Shown here: positions 52,359-60,512 of the stretch, one piece after another
How the letters are laid out: every line of letters begins with the position of its first letter
How positions within the stretch are numbered: position 1 is the first letter of the stretch
Assembly (NCBI GenBank): GCA_964471225.1
Contig: CAYYEZ010000033.1
Location: 1-64,000, forward strand
DNA: 64,000 nt
Direction: 5' to 3'
Origin: JAGVJT01 sp964471225
GTDB lineage: Bacteria > Pseudomonadota > Gammaproteobacteria > Legionellales > Legionellaceae
Notes under the pieces: generated by a model
What the model saw: only the letters and a program-made list of their open reading frames with translations
What the model was told of the DNA's origin: nothing
Database searches by the model: none
Position numbers and translations under genes: made by a program

Positions 52359-53051
52359 ATGAATAAGCAAATTCTTGTCATTGATAACGATCCTATTCTC
52401 TGTACACACTTAACAAAGCATCTGGAAATGGAAGGATTTCACGTCCACACTGCAGCTGATGGTGAAGTTGGTGTAAAAATGGCGTTAAACCATAACTTTG
52501 ATGCGATCATACTTGAAATTTTACTCCCTAAAAAAAACGGATTTCGCGTACTCGAGGCCATTAGAAGCCACGCAACGGTCCCCGTTCTTTTTTTAACGTC
52601 AAGAGAGGATGATGTCGATAAGTTACTCGCTCTTGAAAGTGGGGCTGATGATTTTCTATTGAAACCTTGTGACCCTGCAGAGCTTGTAGCCCGCCTTCGA
52701 GCCATTTTACGCCGTGCAAATCAAAACAACTCGAATAATGAGAAACGTTTAATTGAATTTTCAGGAATCATTGTCGATTGCGGACAACGCACCGTCGCTG
52801 TGTTTGGGAAGCTTCTCGAACTCACGAATACCGAGTTTAATATTCTCGAAATTTTAATCAAATCACCAGGACATGCTTTTTCTAAAGAAGAACTAACAGA
52901 ATTTGCGATTGGTCGAAAATTTACAGCTTATGACCGCAGTATTGATGTCCATATCAGCAATTTAAGAAATAAGCTTGGTGATAATCCTAAAGGCCAACCA
53001 TGGATAAAAACTGTGCGAGGCTTTGGCTATCTCTTTAATAGCACGACATGA
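52359..53051 (+). CDS. OmpR/PhoB-type response regulator with Glu at phospho-site
   Basis: 230 residues: receiver domain (1-115) and winged-helix DNA-binding domain (about 130-228, 'DRSIDVHISNLRNKLGD', 'IKTVRGFGYLF'). The receiver is CpxR-like, but the phospho-acceptor Asp is replaced by Glu53 ('FDAIILEILLPKKNG'), and the acidic pair is D9-N10-D11. Conserved Thr/Ser and Lys ('FLLKPCDP') are kept. A Glu may mimic phosphorylation, making the regulator permanently active. No sensor kinase lies beside it. It begins 4 bp after corC and overlaps ubiC by 4 bp. Confidence 0.92.
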   Translation: MNKQILVIDNDPILCTHLTKHLEMEGFHVHTAADGEVGVKMALNHNFDAIILEILLPKKNGFRVLEAIRSHATVPVLFLTSREDDVDKLLALESGADDFLLKPCDPAELVARLRAILRRANQNNSNNEKRLIEFSGIIVDCGQRTVAVFGKLLELTNTEFNILEILIKSPGHAFSKEELTEFAIGRKFTAYDRSIDVHISNLRNKLGDNPKGQPWIKTVRGFGYLFNSTT

Positions 53052-53551
53052 AAACGCCTTCCCCTGCACTACAAAGTTGGCTCGATCACCCAACCTCGAT
53101 TACAGATAGGCTCAAGGCCTATCATGCAGATGTTCAACTCACTTGCTTAACACAAACGTGGGATACGCCTGATACTTGGGAGCAAATACATCTCCCAGAA
53201 AAATCTATCTTTCGTCGAGAAATTCTAATGTCTGCCGGACAACATACTTGTTGGTATGCAAGAACCATCATTCCTCTAGAAACTTATCTACTTGAGGCGT
53301 CTCGATTTTCACGACTCGAAACAGAGCCTCTTGGAAACATTATTTGGCATGCCTCAGACATCAAACGAAAAACCATGTTGCAGTTTTCTCTCGATGAAAC
53401 GACCTCACTTTATCAGCATATTCAAAATCTTCCTCTAAAACTTACAGAGCAATGCCTCTGGGGAAGATTATCAACTTTTATGATCAAACAAACTTTGCCA
53501 TTTTATCTTTTAGAAATTTTCTTACCGGAACTTCAGCATTACTATGAATAG
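53048..53551 (+). CDS. ubiC: Chorismate pyruvate-lyase
   Basis: 167 residues, UbiC length. 'EKSIFRREILMSAGQHTCWY' then 'ARTIIPLET' contains the substrate Arg and the 'R-v-l' strand; 'LGNIIWHAS' and 'LWGRLSTFMIKQTLPFYLLE' near the end are typical. It converts chorismate to 4-hydroxybenzoate for ubiquinone. Overlaps the regulator by 4 bp and ubiA by 8 bp. Confidence 0.88.
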   Translation: MKTPSPALQSWLDHPTSITDRLKAYHADVQLTCLTQTWDTPDTWEQIHLPEKSIFRREILMSAGQHTCWYARTIIPLETYLLEASRFSRLETEPLGNIIWHASDIKRKTMLQFSLDETTSLYQHIQNLPLKLTEQCLWGRLSTFMIKQTLPFYLLEIFLPELQHYYE

Positions 53552-54383
53552 TATCTTACGTCTTATCCGATTCCATAAGCCCGTCGGCACACTCCTGTTG
53601 TGGTATCCTACTGCTTGGGCATTGTGGCTTGCAAAATTATCAACCCCACCTTTACTGACCGTCCTCTATTTCTTTTTAGGCACTTTTTTCATGCGTTCAG
53701 CAGGCTGTGTTCTGAATGATATCGCAGACAGACATATTGACCAACATGTCACACGTACACGCATGAGACCGATTGCCTCTGGTGAAATCTCGTTACCGAT
53801 CGCTTTTTTAGTGCTTTCGATTTTATTATTTTTTTCTTTTCTAATTTTGATTCAACTACCAGCAGCATGCTTTTACGAGGCTTTGTTTGCACTATTTGTC
53901 ACATTCCTTTACCCATTTTGTAAACGGTTTTTTGAAGCCCCTCAATTTGTTTTAGGGATTGCATTTTCCATTGGAATTCCGATGGCATATACTGCATTAG
54001 GTGTTTCATTTAATCTCTCCATGAGTCTTTTATTTGCGCTTAATTTTTTCTGGATTTTAGCTTATGACACGTTGTATGCGATGGCAGATAAACCTGACGA
54101 TGTACGCATTGGTGTCAAATCTACGGCAATTCTTTTTGGAAAATTTTGGCATGCAATCATTATCATATGCTTAATACTGATGTCGGTACTGTGGCTAATT
54201 ATCGCGTATTTAAACCATTTTTCATTTTTGTTTTATAGCTTTTGGAGTCTTGCAACGGTACTGCTAGTGATTGAAAATATCCGTCTTTATCAAACGCACA
54301 AACCAGATTATACACAGGCGTTTACGACACAAAGCTATTATGGACTAATCATGTGGTGCGCTTTGATACTAAACTCCATATAA
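53544..54383 (+). CDS. ubiA: 4-hydroxybenzoate polyprenyltransferase
   Basis: 279 residues with about eight membrane helices. Asp-rich motifs 'CVLNDIADRHIDQHVTRT' and 'AYDTLYAMADKPDD' bind the prenyl diphosphate and Mg2+. It attaches the side chain to 4-hydroxybenzoate in the inner membrane. Second gene of ubiC-ubiA. Confidence 0.94.
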   Translation: MNSILRLIRFHKPVGTLLLWYPTAWALWLAKLSTPPLLTVLYFFLGTFFMRSAGCVLNDIADRHIDQHVTRTRMRPIASGEISLPIAFLVLSILLFFSFLILIQLPAACFYEALFALFVTFLYPFCKRFFEAPQFVLGIAFSIGIPMAYTALGVSFNLSMSLLFALNFFWILAYDTLYAMADKPDDVRIGVKSTAILFGKFWHAIIIICLILMSVLWLIIAYLNHFSFLFYSFWSLATVLLVIENIRLYQTHKPDYTQAFTTQSYYGLIMWCALILNSI

Positions 54384-54398
54384 AACCCAAAATCAAAC

Positions 54399-57329
54399 TT
54401 ATTGTGTCATAATTGTAAAGCGGCTCGCAGGTAAGTCACCAAGCGTCGAGAAAGCTCCAGCAATGTAAATTGTCGTACCATTGATTGCAAGCGCATTCAC
54501 GTTACTATTTGCGTTTGGATTCCAGCTACTGCTCAATGCACCCGTGGAGATATCGAACGCGGCAAGACGATTATATGGTGTAGTAAAAGTGCCCCCCGTA
54601 TAAATCAAACTATCGCCAAAAACAAAAGAAGAAATAATAAGGCCAGTACCTCCCGTCGGAGCAGGCGTTGGATTCCAATTTGTCGCCACACCGCTACTCG
54701 TATCAACAGCAGCAAGATTACTACGAGCTGCTGAATTAGTACCAATATTAGAGAACCCTCCGCCAACATAAATCACAGAGCCACGCACAGCTAGATCTTT
54801 GACTATCGAACCAACTGGAGCAATATTCGGATCCCAGCTCGTCACATTTCCATCACTTAGACTGACGGCGGCCAGACCATTTCGAGGAGTCGAAGCAACA
54901 ATGGAAAAACTGCCTCCAACATAGATCACAGATCCACTCACAAGAAGGGATCTCACAATCGGAATACCTAATAAAGTAGTCACATTAGGGTCCCAACTCG
55001 TAACACTTCCATCGCTGACATTCACAGCGGCAAGTTGATTTCTAGTAGCCGATCCGACTTTATTAAAATTCCCTCCAATATAAAGCACAGAACCACTCGC
55101 AGCAAGGGCTCTCACTGCAACAGAACTTCCTCCGATAACGTCAGGGTTCCAACTAGTCAAAGCTCCACTACCCGGCCGAATCGCAGCAAGACGATTACGC
55201 GAGAGTCCACCAATTTGAGTAAATTGTCCCCCGGCATAAATTATATTATCACTTAGCAATAGTGCAAATACCGAATTATCTGCGTTCGGGTCCCAGCTGG
55301 TCGGCTTGCCTGTAGCCGTGTCAATTGCAGCAAGACGGTTACGAATAACCCCCCCGATTGTGGCAAAACTACCTCCAGCATAAATCGTAGAGCCATTGAC
55401 AGCAAGCGCATTAACGGTACTACCGGCAATTGGATTCCAAGCCGTGGCAGCACCTGTATTTATATCAAGTGCTGCGAAATTACTCCGACTCGCGCCACCG
55501 ATGTTGCTATAGGTACCTCCTGCATAAACTGTACTGCCGCTCAAAGCAAGTGAATTAATACTACTGTTACAGTTTGGGTTCCAAGCCGTGAGCGCGGCAG
55601 TGTTTTTATCAATCGCAGCAATACGATTACGTGGCTGTCCTCCAACACTCGTGAATATTCCTCCAACATAAACCGTGTCAGCACTTACAGCGATCGCATT
55701 AACCGTGTTGTCAATGTTAGGATCCCAGGCAGATAGCGTTGCATCTGCCGCCGCAACCGCAGCTATACGATTGCGAGGTATGGTACCCTTGACAAGAGAG
55801 AACGTCCCACCGACATAAACAAGACTACCATCAAGAGCAAGCGCATTCACGGTACCGTTAGTATTGGCAATCCAGCCCGAAAGAGCATTACCTGAATCTG
55901 CATCAAGTGCTGCGAGACAAACTCGTGTCTGTCCACCAATATTACTGAAATTTCCTCCAACATAAACAGTACTACCACTCACCAATAATGCGTTGACTGT
56001 GCTATCAGCATTTGGACTCCATGCTAAAAGCCCAGCATTAGTGGTATCAAATGCTGCAACATAACTTCGACTAGAGGAATCAATTACAGTAAAAGCCCCA
56101 CCCACATACAGTTTACTGCCACTCAGCGCGAGCGCATTCACAGCTTTATCAAAAGTATGACTAAAATTTATATCCAAGGTATAATTCGGTAGAATATGCG
56201 CAAGATTATTGATAGCAACCCCACCCACGTTTGTAAATAATCCGCCAATATACCAACCACCACTACCGTCAGGAATCACTGCATTCACGGTACCGTTTAC
56301 TTTAGGAAACGTTGCCAATGCCTCCCCACTAGTCGTATCGAGAGGTACACCGTTACCCGTATTCGGTCCAATCACACCAAAAGATCCGCCAATATATAAT
56401 AGATGATTGACGAGGTCTTGAGTCATCGTAATAATCGTGCCATTTGCAGCCCATGGCACCCCTACAGATAGTGTCGCGAATACAGTGTTGGTATTACTTC
56501 CTTTGATTGAAATTAAAGTCGGATCGTAAGTATTGCTTGCAGATGTAAATGACAATTGACACGTGGCACCTGACGCAACAGAGGTACAACCACTGCTATC
56601 CTGTGTGACATCACTGAGCGTACTCGGCAAGGTCGCGACAATATTAGTCGCCGTCGTTGCACCTGTATTCGTAATTAACAGTGAACCTGTCGTACTCGGC
56701 TGAATAAGTAAAGGCGATGAGGTTGAGATTGTGGTATTGGGTGCACCAGTACTCAAAGTAAAACCCTGAGTGCCGACAACGCTAGAGCTACAGGTCTGTG
56801 TACCCTGATCACAAGTAATTGGAAGACAACAATCTCCTCCTGTTGAAGCACAGCTGCCTGTAAACACCGCAGATGTGCCATTTGTATTCCTTAAACCCAT
56901 TAAGACAGACTGCAGACCACTTGTTGTCCCTGGTGTACTATGGATGGCCACCTGATAAGTAGATGTCGCATCTCGAAAAAAATTACCACTTCCCGGAATA
57001 GTCAACGCAGGACTAGTTTCTGGCGTACTAAATGCCGGAATAAATGGCCCCGAGGTGCAATCGGCCGAGGTAAAATACGTCAGCGTTACTTTTTGAATTT
57101 GTGTCGCATTCCCACTTGATAAATGAAACGTCGCTGTGGCTAAACCAAGCCCTTTCGAGCTTGGTTTCAATAAAGCACCAACATCAGGGTCTTTTGCAGA
57201 GGCTATAGAAGAAAAAAGAAAAAAGATTATGAAAAAAAGTAACGCACATGCTGACGCAAATATTTTTTTATCATTAAAACTTAGACTCGTGAGTTTTTTC
57301 GCAACCGATTCGCAACGTTCTTTATGCAT
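54399..57329 (-). CDS. Large secreted protein with delta-60 beta-propeller repeats
   Basis: 976 residues. N-terminal signal anchor (about 22-45, 'FASACALLFFIIFFLFSSIA'), then the family module ('LGLATATFHLSSGNATQIQK', 'VTLTYFTSADCTSG', a 'GDCCLPITCDQGTQTC' Cys motif), an Ig-like segment ('LLITNTGATTATNIVATLPS') and, from about residue 300, 14 repeats of some 45 residues with the core YVGG-F--IGG--RN-LAAID--TG--T-WNPN. This is the delta-60/DUF5122 type of beta-propeller. It is preceded by peptide 4 on the same strand, 106 bp away. Probably surface-exposed or secreted. Confidence 0.85.
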   Translation of the reverse strand: MHKERCESVAKKLTSLSFNDKKIFASACALLFFIIFFLFSSIASAKDPDVGALLKPSSKGLGLATATFHLSSGNATQIQKVTLTYFTSADCTSGPFIPAFSTPETSPALTIPGSGNFFRDATSTYQVAIHSTPGTTSGLQSVLMGLRNTNGTSAVFTGSCASTGGDCCLPITCDQGTQTCSSSVVGTQGFTLSTGAPNTTISTSSPLLIQPSTTGSLLITNTGATTATNIVATLPSTLSDVTQDSSGCTSVASGATCQLSFTSASNTYDPTLISIKGSNTNTVFATLSVGVPWAANGTIITMTQDLVNHLLYIGGSFGVIGPNTGNGVPLDTTSGEALATFPKVNGTVNAVIPDGSGGWYIGGLFTNVGGVAINNLAHILPNYTLDINFSHTFDKAVNALALSGSKLYVGGAFTVIDSSSRSYVAAFDTTNAGLLAWSPNADSTVNALLVSGSTVYVGGNFSNIGGQTRVCLAALDADSGNALSGWIANTNGTVNALALDGSLVYVGGTFSLVKGTIPRNRIAAVAAADATLSAWDPNIDNTVNAIAVSADTVYVGGIFTSVGGQPRNRIAAIDKNTAALTAWNPNCNSSINSLALSGSTVYAGGTYSNIGGASRSNFAALDINTGAATAWNPIAGSTVNALAVNGSTIYAGGSFATIGGVIRNRLAAIDTATGKPTSWDPNADNSVFALLLSDNIIYAGGQFTQIGGLSRNRLAAIRPGSGALTSWNPDVIGGSSVAVRALAASGSVLYIGGNFNKVGSATRNQLAAVNVSDGSVTSWDPNVTTLLGIPIVRSLLVSGSVIYVGGSFSIVASTPRNGLAAVSLSDGNVTSWDPNIAPVGSIVKDLAVRGSVIYVGGGFSNIGTNSAARSNLAAVDTSSGVATNWNPTPAPTGGTGLIISSFVFGDSLIYTGGTFTTPYNRLAAFDISTGALSSSWNPNANSNVNALAINGTTIYIAGAFSTLGDLPASRFTIMTQ

Positions 57330-57435
57330 ATCAACTCTCCTTTTGCTCTCACAGATCCATTTATGGAGGCTTTTTATTCAGGAAATGAGAAAAAATGCAA
57401 CGAATAGTTCGATTTTTTTCATACCCTATTTTAGC

Positions 57436-57615
57436 TTAAGAAATCCCTAACAGACCAGCGCCACTCGTCGCCTCAGGAACACTCACAAAACCGCCGGCAA
57501 TGCCTACTAAGTCAAGCTTTTCTAATTGAGGTGTTCGCCACACAGGCTTCTTCAAAGAGACATCTAATGGAAGGACTTCTAGTCCGTCTAATATTTCGTC
57601 ACTCATTGCTTTCAT
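57436..57615 (-). CDS. Small YxxP-motif peptide 4 (RiPP-precursor-like)
   Basis: 59 residues, ATG 57615 to TAA 57436. N-terminal 'DEILDGLEVLPLDVS', then 'LKKPVWRTPQLEKLDLVGIA' (residues 21-40; Trp replaces Tyr) and tail 'GGFVSVPEATSGAGLLGIS'. Its tail is close to peptide 3's. It lies 25 bp after the purine nucleoside phosphorylase stop and 106 bp before the propeller protein on the same strand. Shine-Dalgarno (GGAATG) is moderate. No start-to-stop competitor on either strand. Confidence 0.62.
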   Translation of the reverse strand: MKAMSDEILDGLEVLPLDVSLKKPVWRTPQLEKLDLVGIAGGFVSVPEATSGAGLLGIS

Positions 57616-57640
57616 TCCATTCGCATCGTCTCATCACAAA

Positions 57641-58462
57641 TCATGCTTGCGCTTGAATAAATTTTCTCATCAATCGCTTCACCTTCTCACTCGACTGCAT
57701 CGCCATAGCGACGACGGCCTCATGACTATGGCTTGTTTCAGCAATACCTGTTGCATAATTCGTCATCGATGCAATCACAACCACTTTCATACCACAGTGT
57801 GCAGCAACTAACACCTCTGGCACAGTTGACATACCTACAGCATCAGCACCTAGTCGCTGAAAAGCACGAATTTCGGCAGCCGTCTCATAATTTGGACCTG
57901 AAACAGCAATATACACCCCTTCTGTGAGCATGATACCTTGCTCCTCAGCGATATGCATCAATGTACGACGCGCATCTAAATCATAAGCTTGATCGACAGG
58001 GAAAAATCGTGGACCGAATTCCTCATCATTCTCACCAATCAGAGGATTGCCTGGTTGGAAATTGATATGATCGTTGATTAACATCAATTCTCCTGGTCCA
58101 ACCTCTGGGCGTAAAGAACCACAAGCGCTAATCGCAACAAAATACTCACAACCCAATGATTTTAATGTACGAACATACATCTTCACGGCTTCATGACTCG
58201 GTCCTTCATAGCTATGCGCACGACCTTTCAAACACACCACATCAACGCCGGACATGCTTCCAAGGACTAAAGCACCACTATGTCCATGCACTGACATCAC
58301 AGGAAAACCAGGCAACTCAGCATAAGGTATTGAGACTTTGCGCTCTAATTCATCGGCAAAACCACCCAACCCCGAACCCAGAACAATCCCGATTTTGGGT
58401 TGATATTCAGGAAAACGCTCGCGAATTTGTGCAGCAACAAGCTTGGGATGTGATGATGTCAT
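57641..58462 (-). CDS. Purine nucleoside phosphorylase
   Basis: 273 residues from ATG 58462 (a longer frame begins at 58555). PNP/MTAP-type: 'IGIVLGSGLGGFADELERK', 'HGHSGALVLGSMSGV', 'AISACGSLRPEVGPGEL', 'GPNYETAAEIRAFQ', 'ADAVGMSTVPEVLVAAH' and 'TNYATGIAETSHSHEAV'. It splits inosine and guanosine with phosphate. Often called punA or xapA type; I have not assigned a symbol. Confidence 0.92.
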   Translation of the reverse strand: MTSSHPKLVAAQIRERFPEYQPKIGIVLGSGLGGFADELERKVSIPYAELPGFPVMSVHGHSGALVLGSMSGVDVVCLKGRAHSYEGPSHEAVKMYVRTLKSLGCEYFVAISACGSLRPEVGPGELMLINDHINFQPGNPLIGENDEEFGPRFFPVDQAYDLDARRTLMHIAEEQGIMLTEGVYIAVSGPNYETAAEIRAFQRLGADAVGMSTVPEVLVAAHCGMKVVVIASMTNYATGIAETSHSHEAVVAMAMQSSEKVKRLMRKFIQAQA

Positions 58463-58555
58463 TATTTTCTCCGGGTGGTTGAACGGTGAAACTATACTGG
58501 CAACGCCATATAAAAACAAGTTATACTGAAATAACTGTTCAAGATAGAAAATCAC

Positions 58556-59608
58556 ATGACAAAGACCGCCATTGTTGACCTCACTGGTCCTGAAATTACC
58601 GCAGAAGAAAAAAAAATATTAGAGCATCCTTGTGTTGCCGGCGTGATTTTATTCGAACGCAATGTGGTCCAATATCATCGTGAAAGCTTGATACACTTAA
58701 CACAAACACTACACGATATGCGTCCAGATATGTTTATCATGACGGATCACGAGGGAGGAAACGTACAGCGCTTTAGACGTATGGGATTTCGTCCACTGAT
58801 GTCTGCTGGCAGCATCGGTCGTGCGTACGCTTTAAATCCTGAGGTCGGACTACAATTAGCCTATCAAGAAGGTCAGGCGATGGCGAAAGATTTATTAGAC
58901 GCCGGGATTGATTTAAGTTTAGCACCTGTGATTGATCTTGAAACAAATCAATGTAGCATTATCGGAGGCTTAGACCGAGCATTTCATCAAGATCCAGAGC
59001 ATATCACACGCCTTGCACAAAGCTACATCGAAGGGATGCATACGATGCACATGCCCGCTGTAGGGAAACATTTTCCAGGACATGGCTCATGTGAAGGTGA
59101 CTCACATCGTACACTGCCTGTCTTGGATAAAACACGAGAGGCACTTGATAAAACCGATCTAAAACCTTTTATCGAATTAATTCATCGTAATGTATTGGAT
59201 GCCATCATGCCAGCGCATGTCGTTTATCCTGCAATAGACCGAGATTATGCTACAACTTATTCATCCACTTGGCTCCATACCATTCTTCGAGATGAGCTTT
59301 CTTTTAAAGGGATCGTCATCAGTGATTGTCTAGGGATGAAAGGTGCGGATATTGGTACGCTATCCGAAAGAGCAGAGCGAGCACTTGAAGCTGGATGCGA
59401 TTTGCTGATCGTCGCCAATCAACCACGATCAACACTGGCGGCATTATTAAACACGCTTCCAAACCACGCTCACCGCGATACCGCACTCGATCGATTCAAG
59501 TCAAAAATGGCGAGGTTTAATGGCAATCTAATCTCATCGCAAGTTAAAACAACGCCAAGCATGACTCAAGAAAATTTTGATCCTCAAAATCCAACAGAAA
59601 CAGTCTAA
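58556..59608 (+). CDS. nagZ: Beta-N-acetylhexosaminidase NagZ
   Basis: 350 residues, GH3 family. 'VAGVILFERNV', 'MTDHEGGNVQRF', 'KHFPGHGSCEGDSHRTLP' (catalytic His-Asp dyad and the NagZ signature) and 'VISDCLGMKGADIG' (the Asp nucleophile). It releases GlcNAc from anhydro-muropeptides in cell-wall recycling in the cytoplasm. Divergent to the purine phosphorylase. Confidence 0.95.
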   Translation: MTKTAIVDLTGPEITAEEKKILEHPCVAGVILFERNVVQYHRESLIHLTQTLHDMRPDMFIMTDHEGGNVQRFRRMGFRPLMSAGSIGRAYALNPEVGLQLAYQEGQAMAKDLLDAGIDLSLAPVIDLETNQCSIIGGLDRAFHQDPEHITRLAQSYIEGMHTMHMPAVGKHFPGHGSCEGDSHRTLPVLDKTREALDKTDLKPFIELIHRNVLDAIMPAHVVYPAIDRDYATTYSSTWLHTILRDELSFKGIVISDCLGMKGADIGTLSERAERALEAGCDLLIVANQPRSTLAALLNTLPNHAHRDTALDRFKSKMARFNGNLISSQVKTTPSMTQENFDPQNPTETV

Positions 59609-60459
59609 AAACCACACTCCGAACCTGTTCTCTCGAGTAAATCATCTTCTTCTAATGCTAGAACATCAGGATCAATCGTTGGTGCAAGGGCTGCTCCTGC
59701 CTTGGATGAAAGTATAAGTTCCGCATGACATAAATGAGGCTCTAAAACTGCAGGAAGCCATGAAAGCGCATTAGTAACCGTTAATTTATATTTTTCGCGT
59801 ATGGCTTGATTTTTTAAAATCATGTATTCGATATTTAAGATGCCAAGCGCATCTTTTCGCTCGACATAACCCTCATCTTCTTTATTTTGCCCGTTTAAAT
59901 TTTCAAGAGCAATGCGCAGCTTCTCATCAACCAAATTATCAATCACTCTGTGATAGTCATTAATACAACTAATATTGGGGTTCGAAAAAAAACTAGGAGG
60001 AGCCGTTTTTTCAAAAAGACGATCAGCGTGATATGCTGCCATTGCCGTCAAAAAAGTATAAAAAGGCCCTATTTCTTCAGGTTGATTTAAAAGCTTTAAT
60101 CCTTTTAACTTCTCATAAAAAGAAGTGACAAAGGCCTTCAATCTAACTAACATTGCTTCAGTAGCACTCGAAGATTGTGAGCTTTCTAATGCCGCTGCAG
60201 TGGTTTTCGTTTTGCACACAGTCAACTCTTCTATGAGTTTTCTAGCCGCAGTAAGATCATCCTCAGCCTCAGGCAGTTGCGTTATACTTGTGCTCAAAGC
60301 AATTAAAATATTACGCTTTTTTACAGCAAGCTCTTTATTTTGTGGAATGGGCACAAGTCCGAGTATTCTTTGGTCATCCTTAGCTTGTGAAGCAGTAATT
60401 TTTGCTTCAAGCTCTCTACAAATTAGATTTTTTGCAACTACAACGAACAACGTCGGCAT
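59605..60459 (-). CDS. Hypothetical helical protein
   Basis: 284 residues. Mostly alpha-helical, no signal or membrane helix; no family recognised. Start ATG 60459 is supported by AAGAGG upstream. The last 25 residues are acidic: 'VLALEEDDLLERTGSECGF'. Glu-rich ('E-block') tails occur in Dot/Icm substrates, so a secreted effector is possible, but the sequence alone cannot establish this. It sits between nagZ and murE, where dcw clusters usually continue with murF. Confidence 0.55.
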   Translation of the reverse strand: MPTLFVVVAKNLICRELEAKITASQAKDDQRILGLVPIPQNKELAVKKRNILIALSTSITQLPEAEDDLTAARKLIEELTVCKTKTTAAALESSQSSSATEAMLVRLKAFVTSFYEKLKGLKLLNQPEEIGPFYTFLTAMAAYHADRLFEKTAPPSFFSNPNISCINDYHRVIDNLVDEKLRIALENLNGQNKEDEGYVERKDALGILNIEYMILKNQAIREKYKLTVTNALSWLPAVLEPHLCHAELILSSKAGAALAPTIDPDVLALEEDDLLERTGSECGF

Positions 60460-60512
60460 ACCAACCTCTTACATCTAAACTTACCCAACGATAAATCAAA
60501 ACAAGAGAAGAG

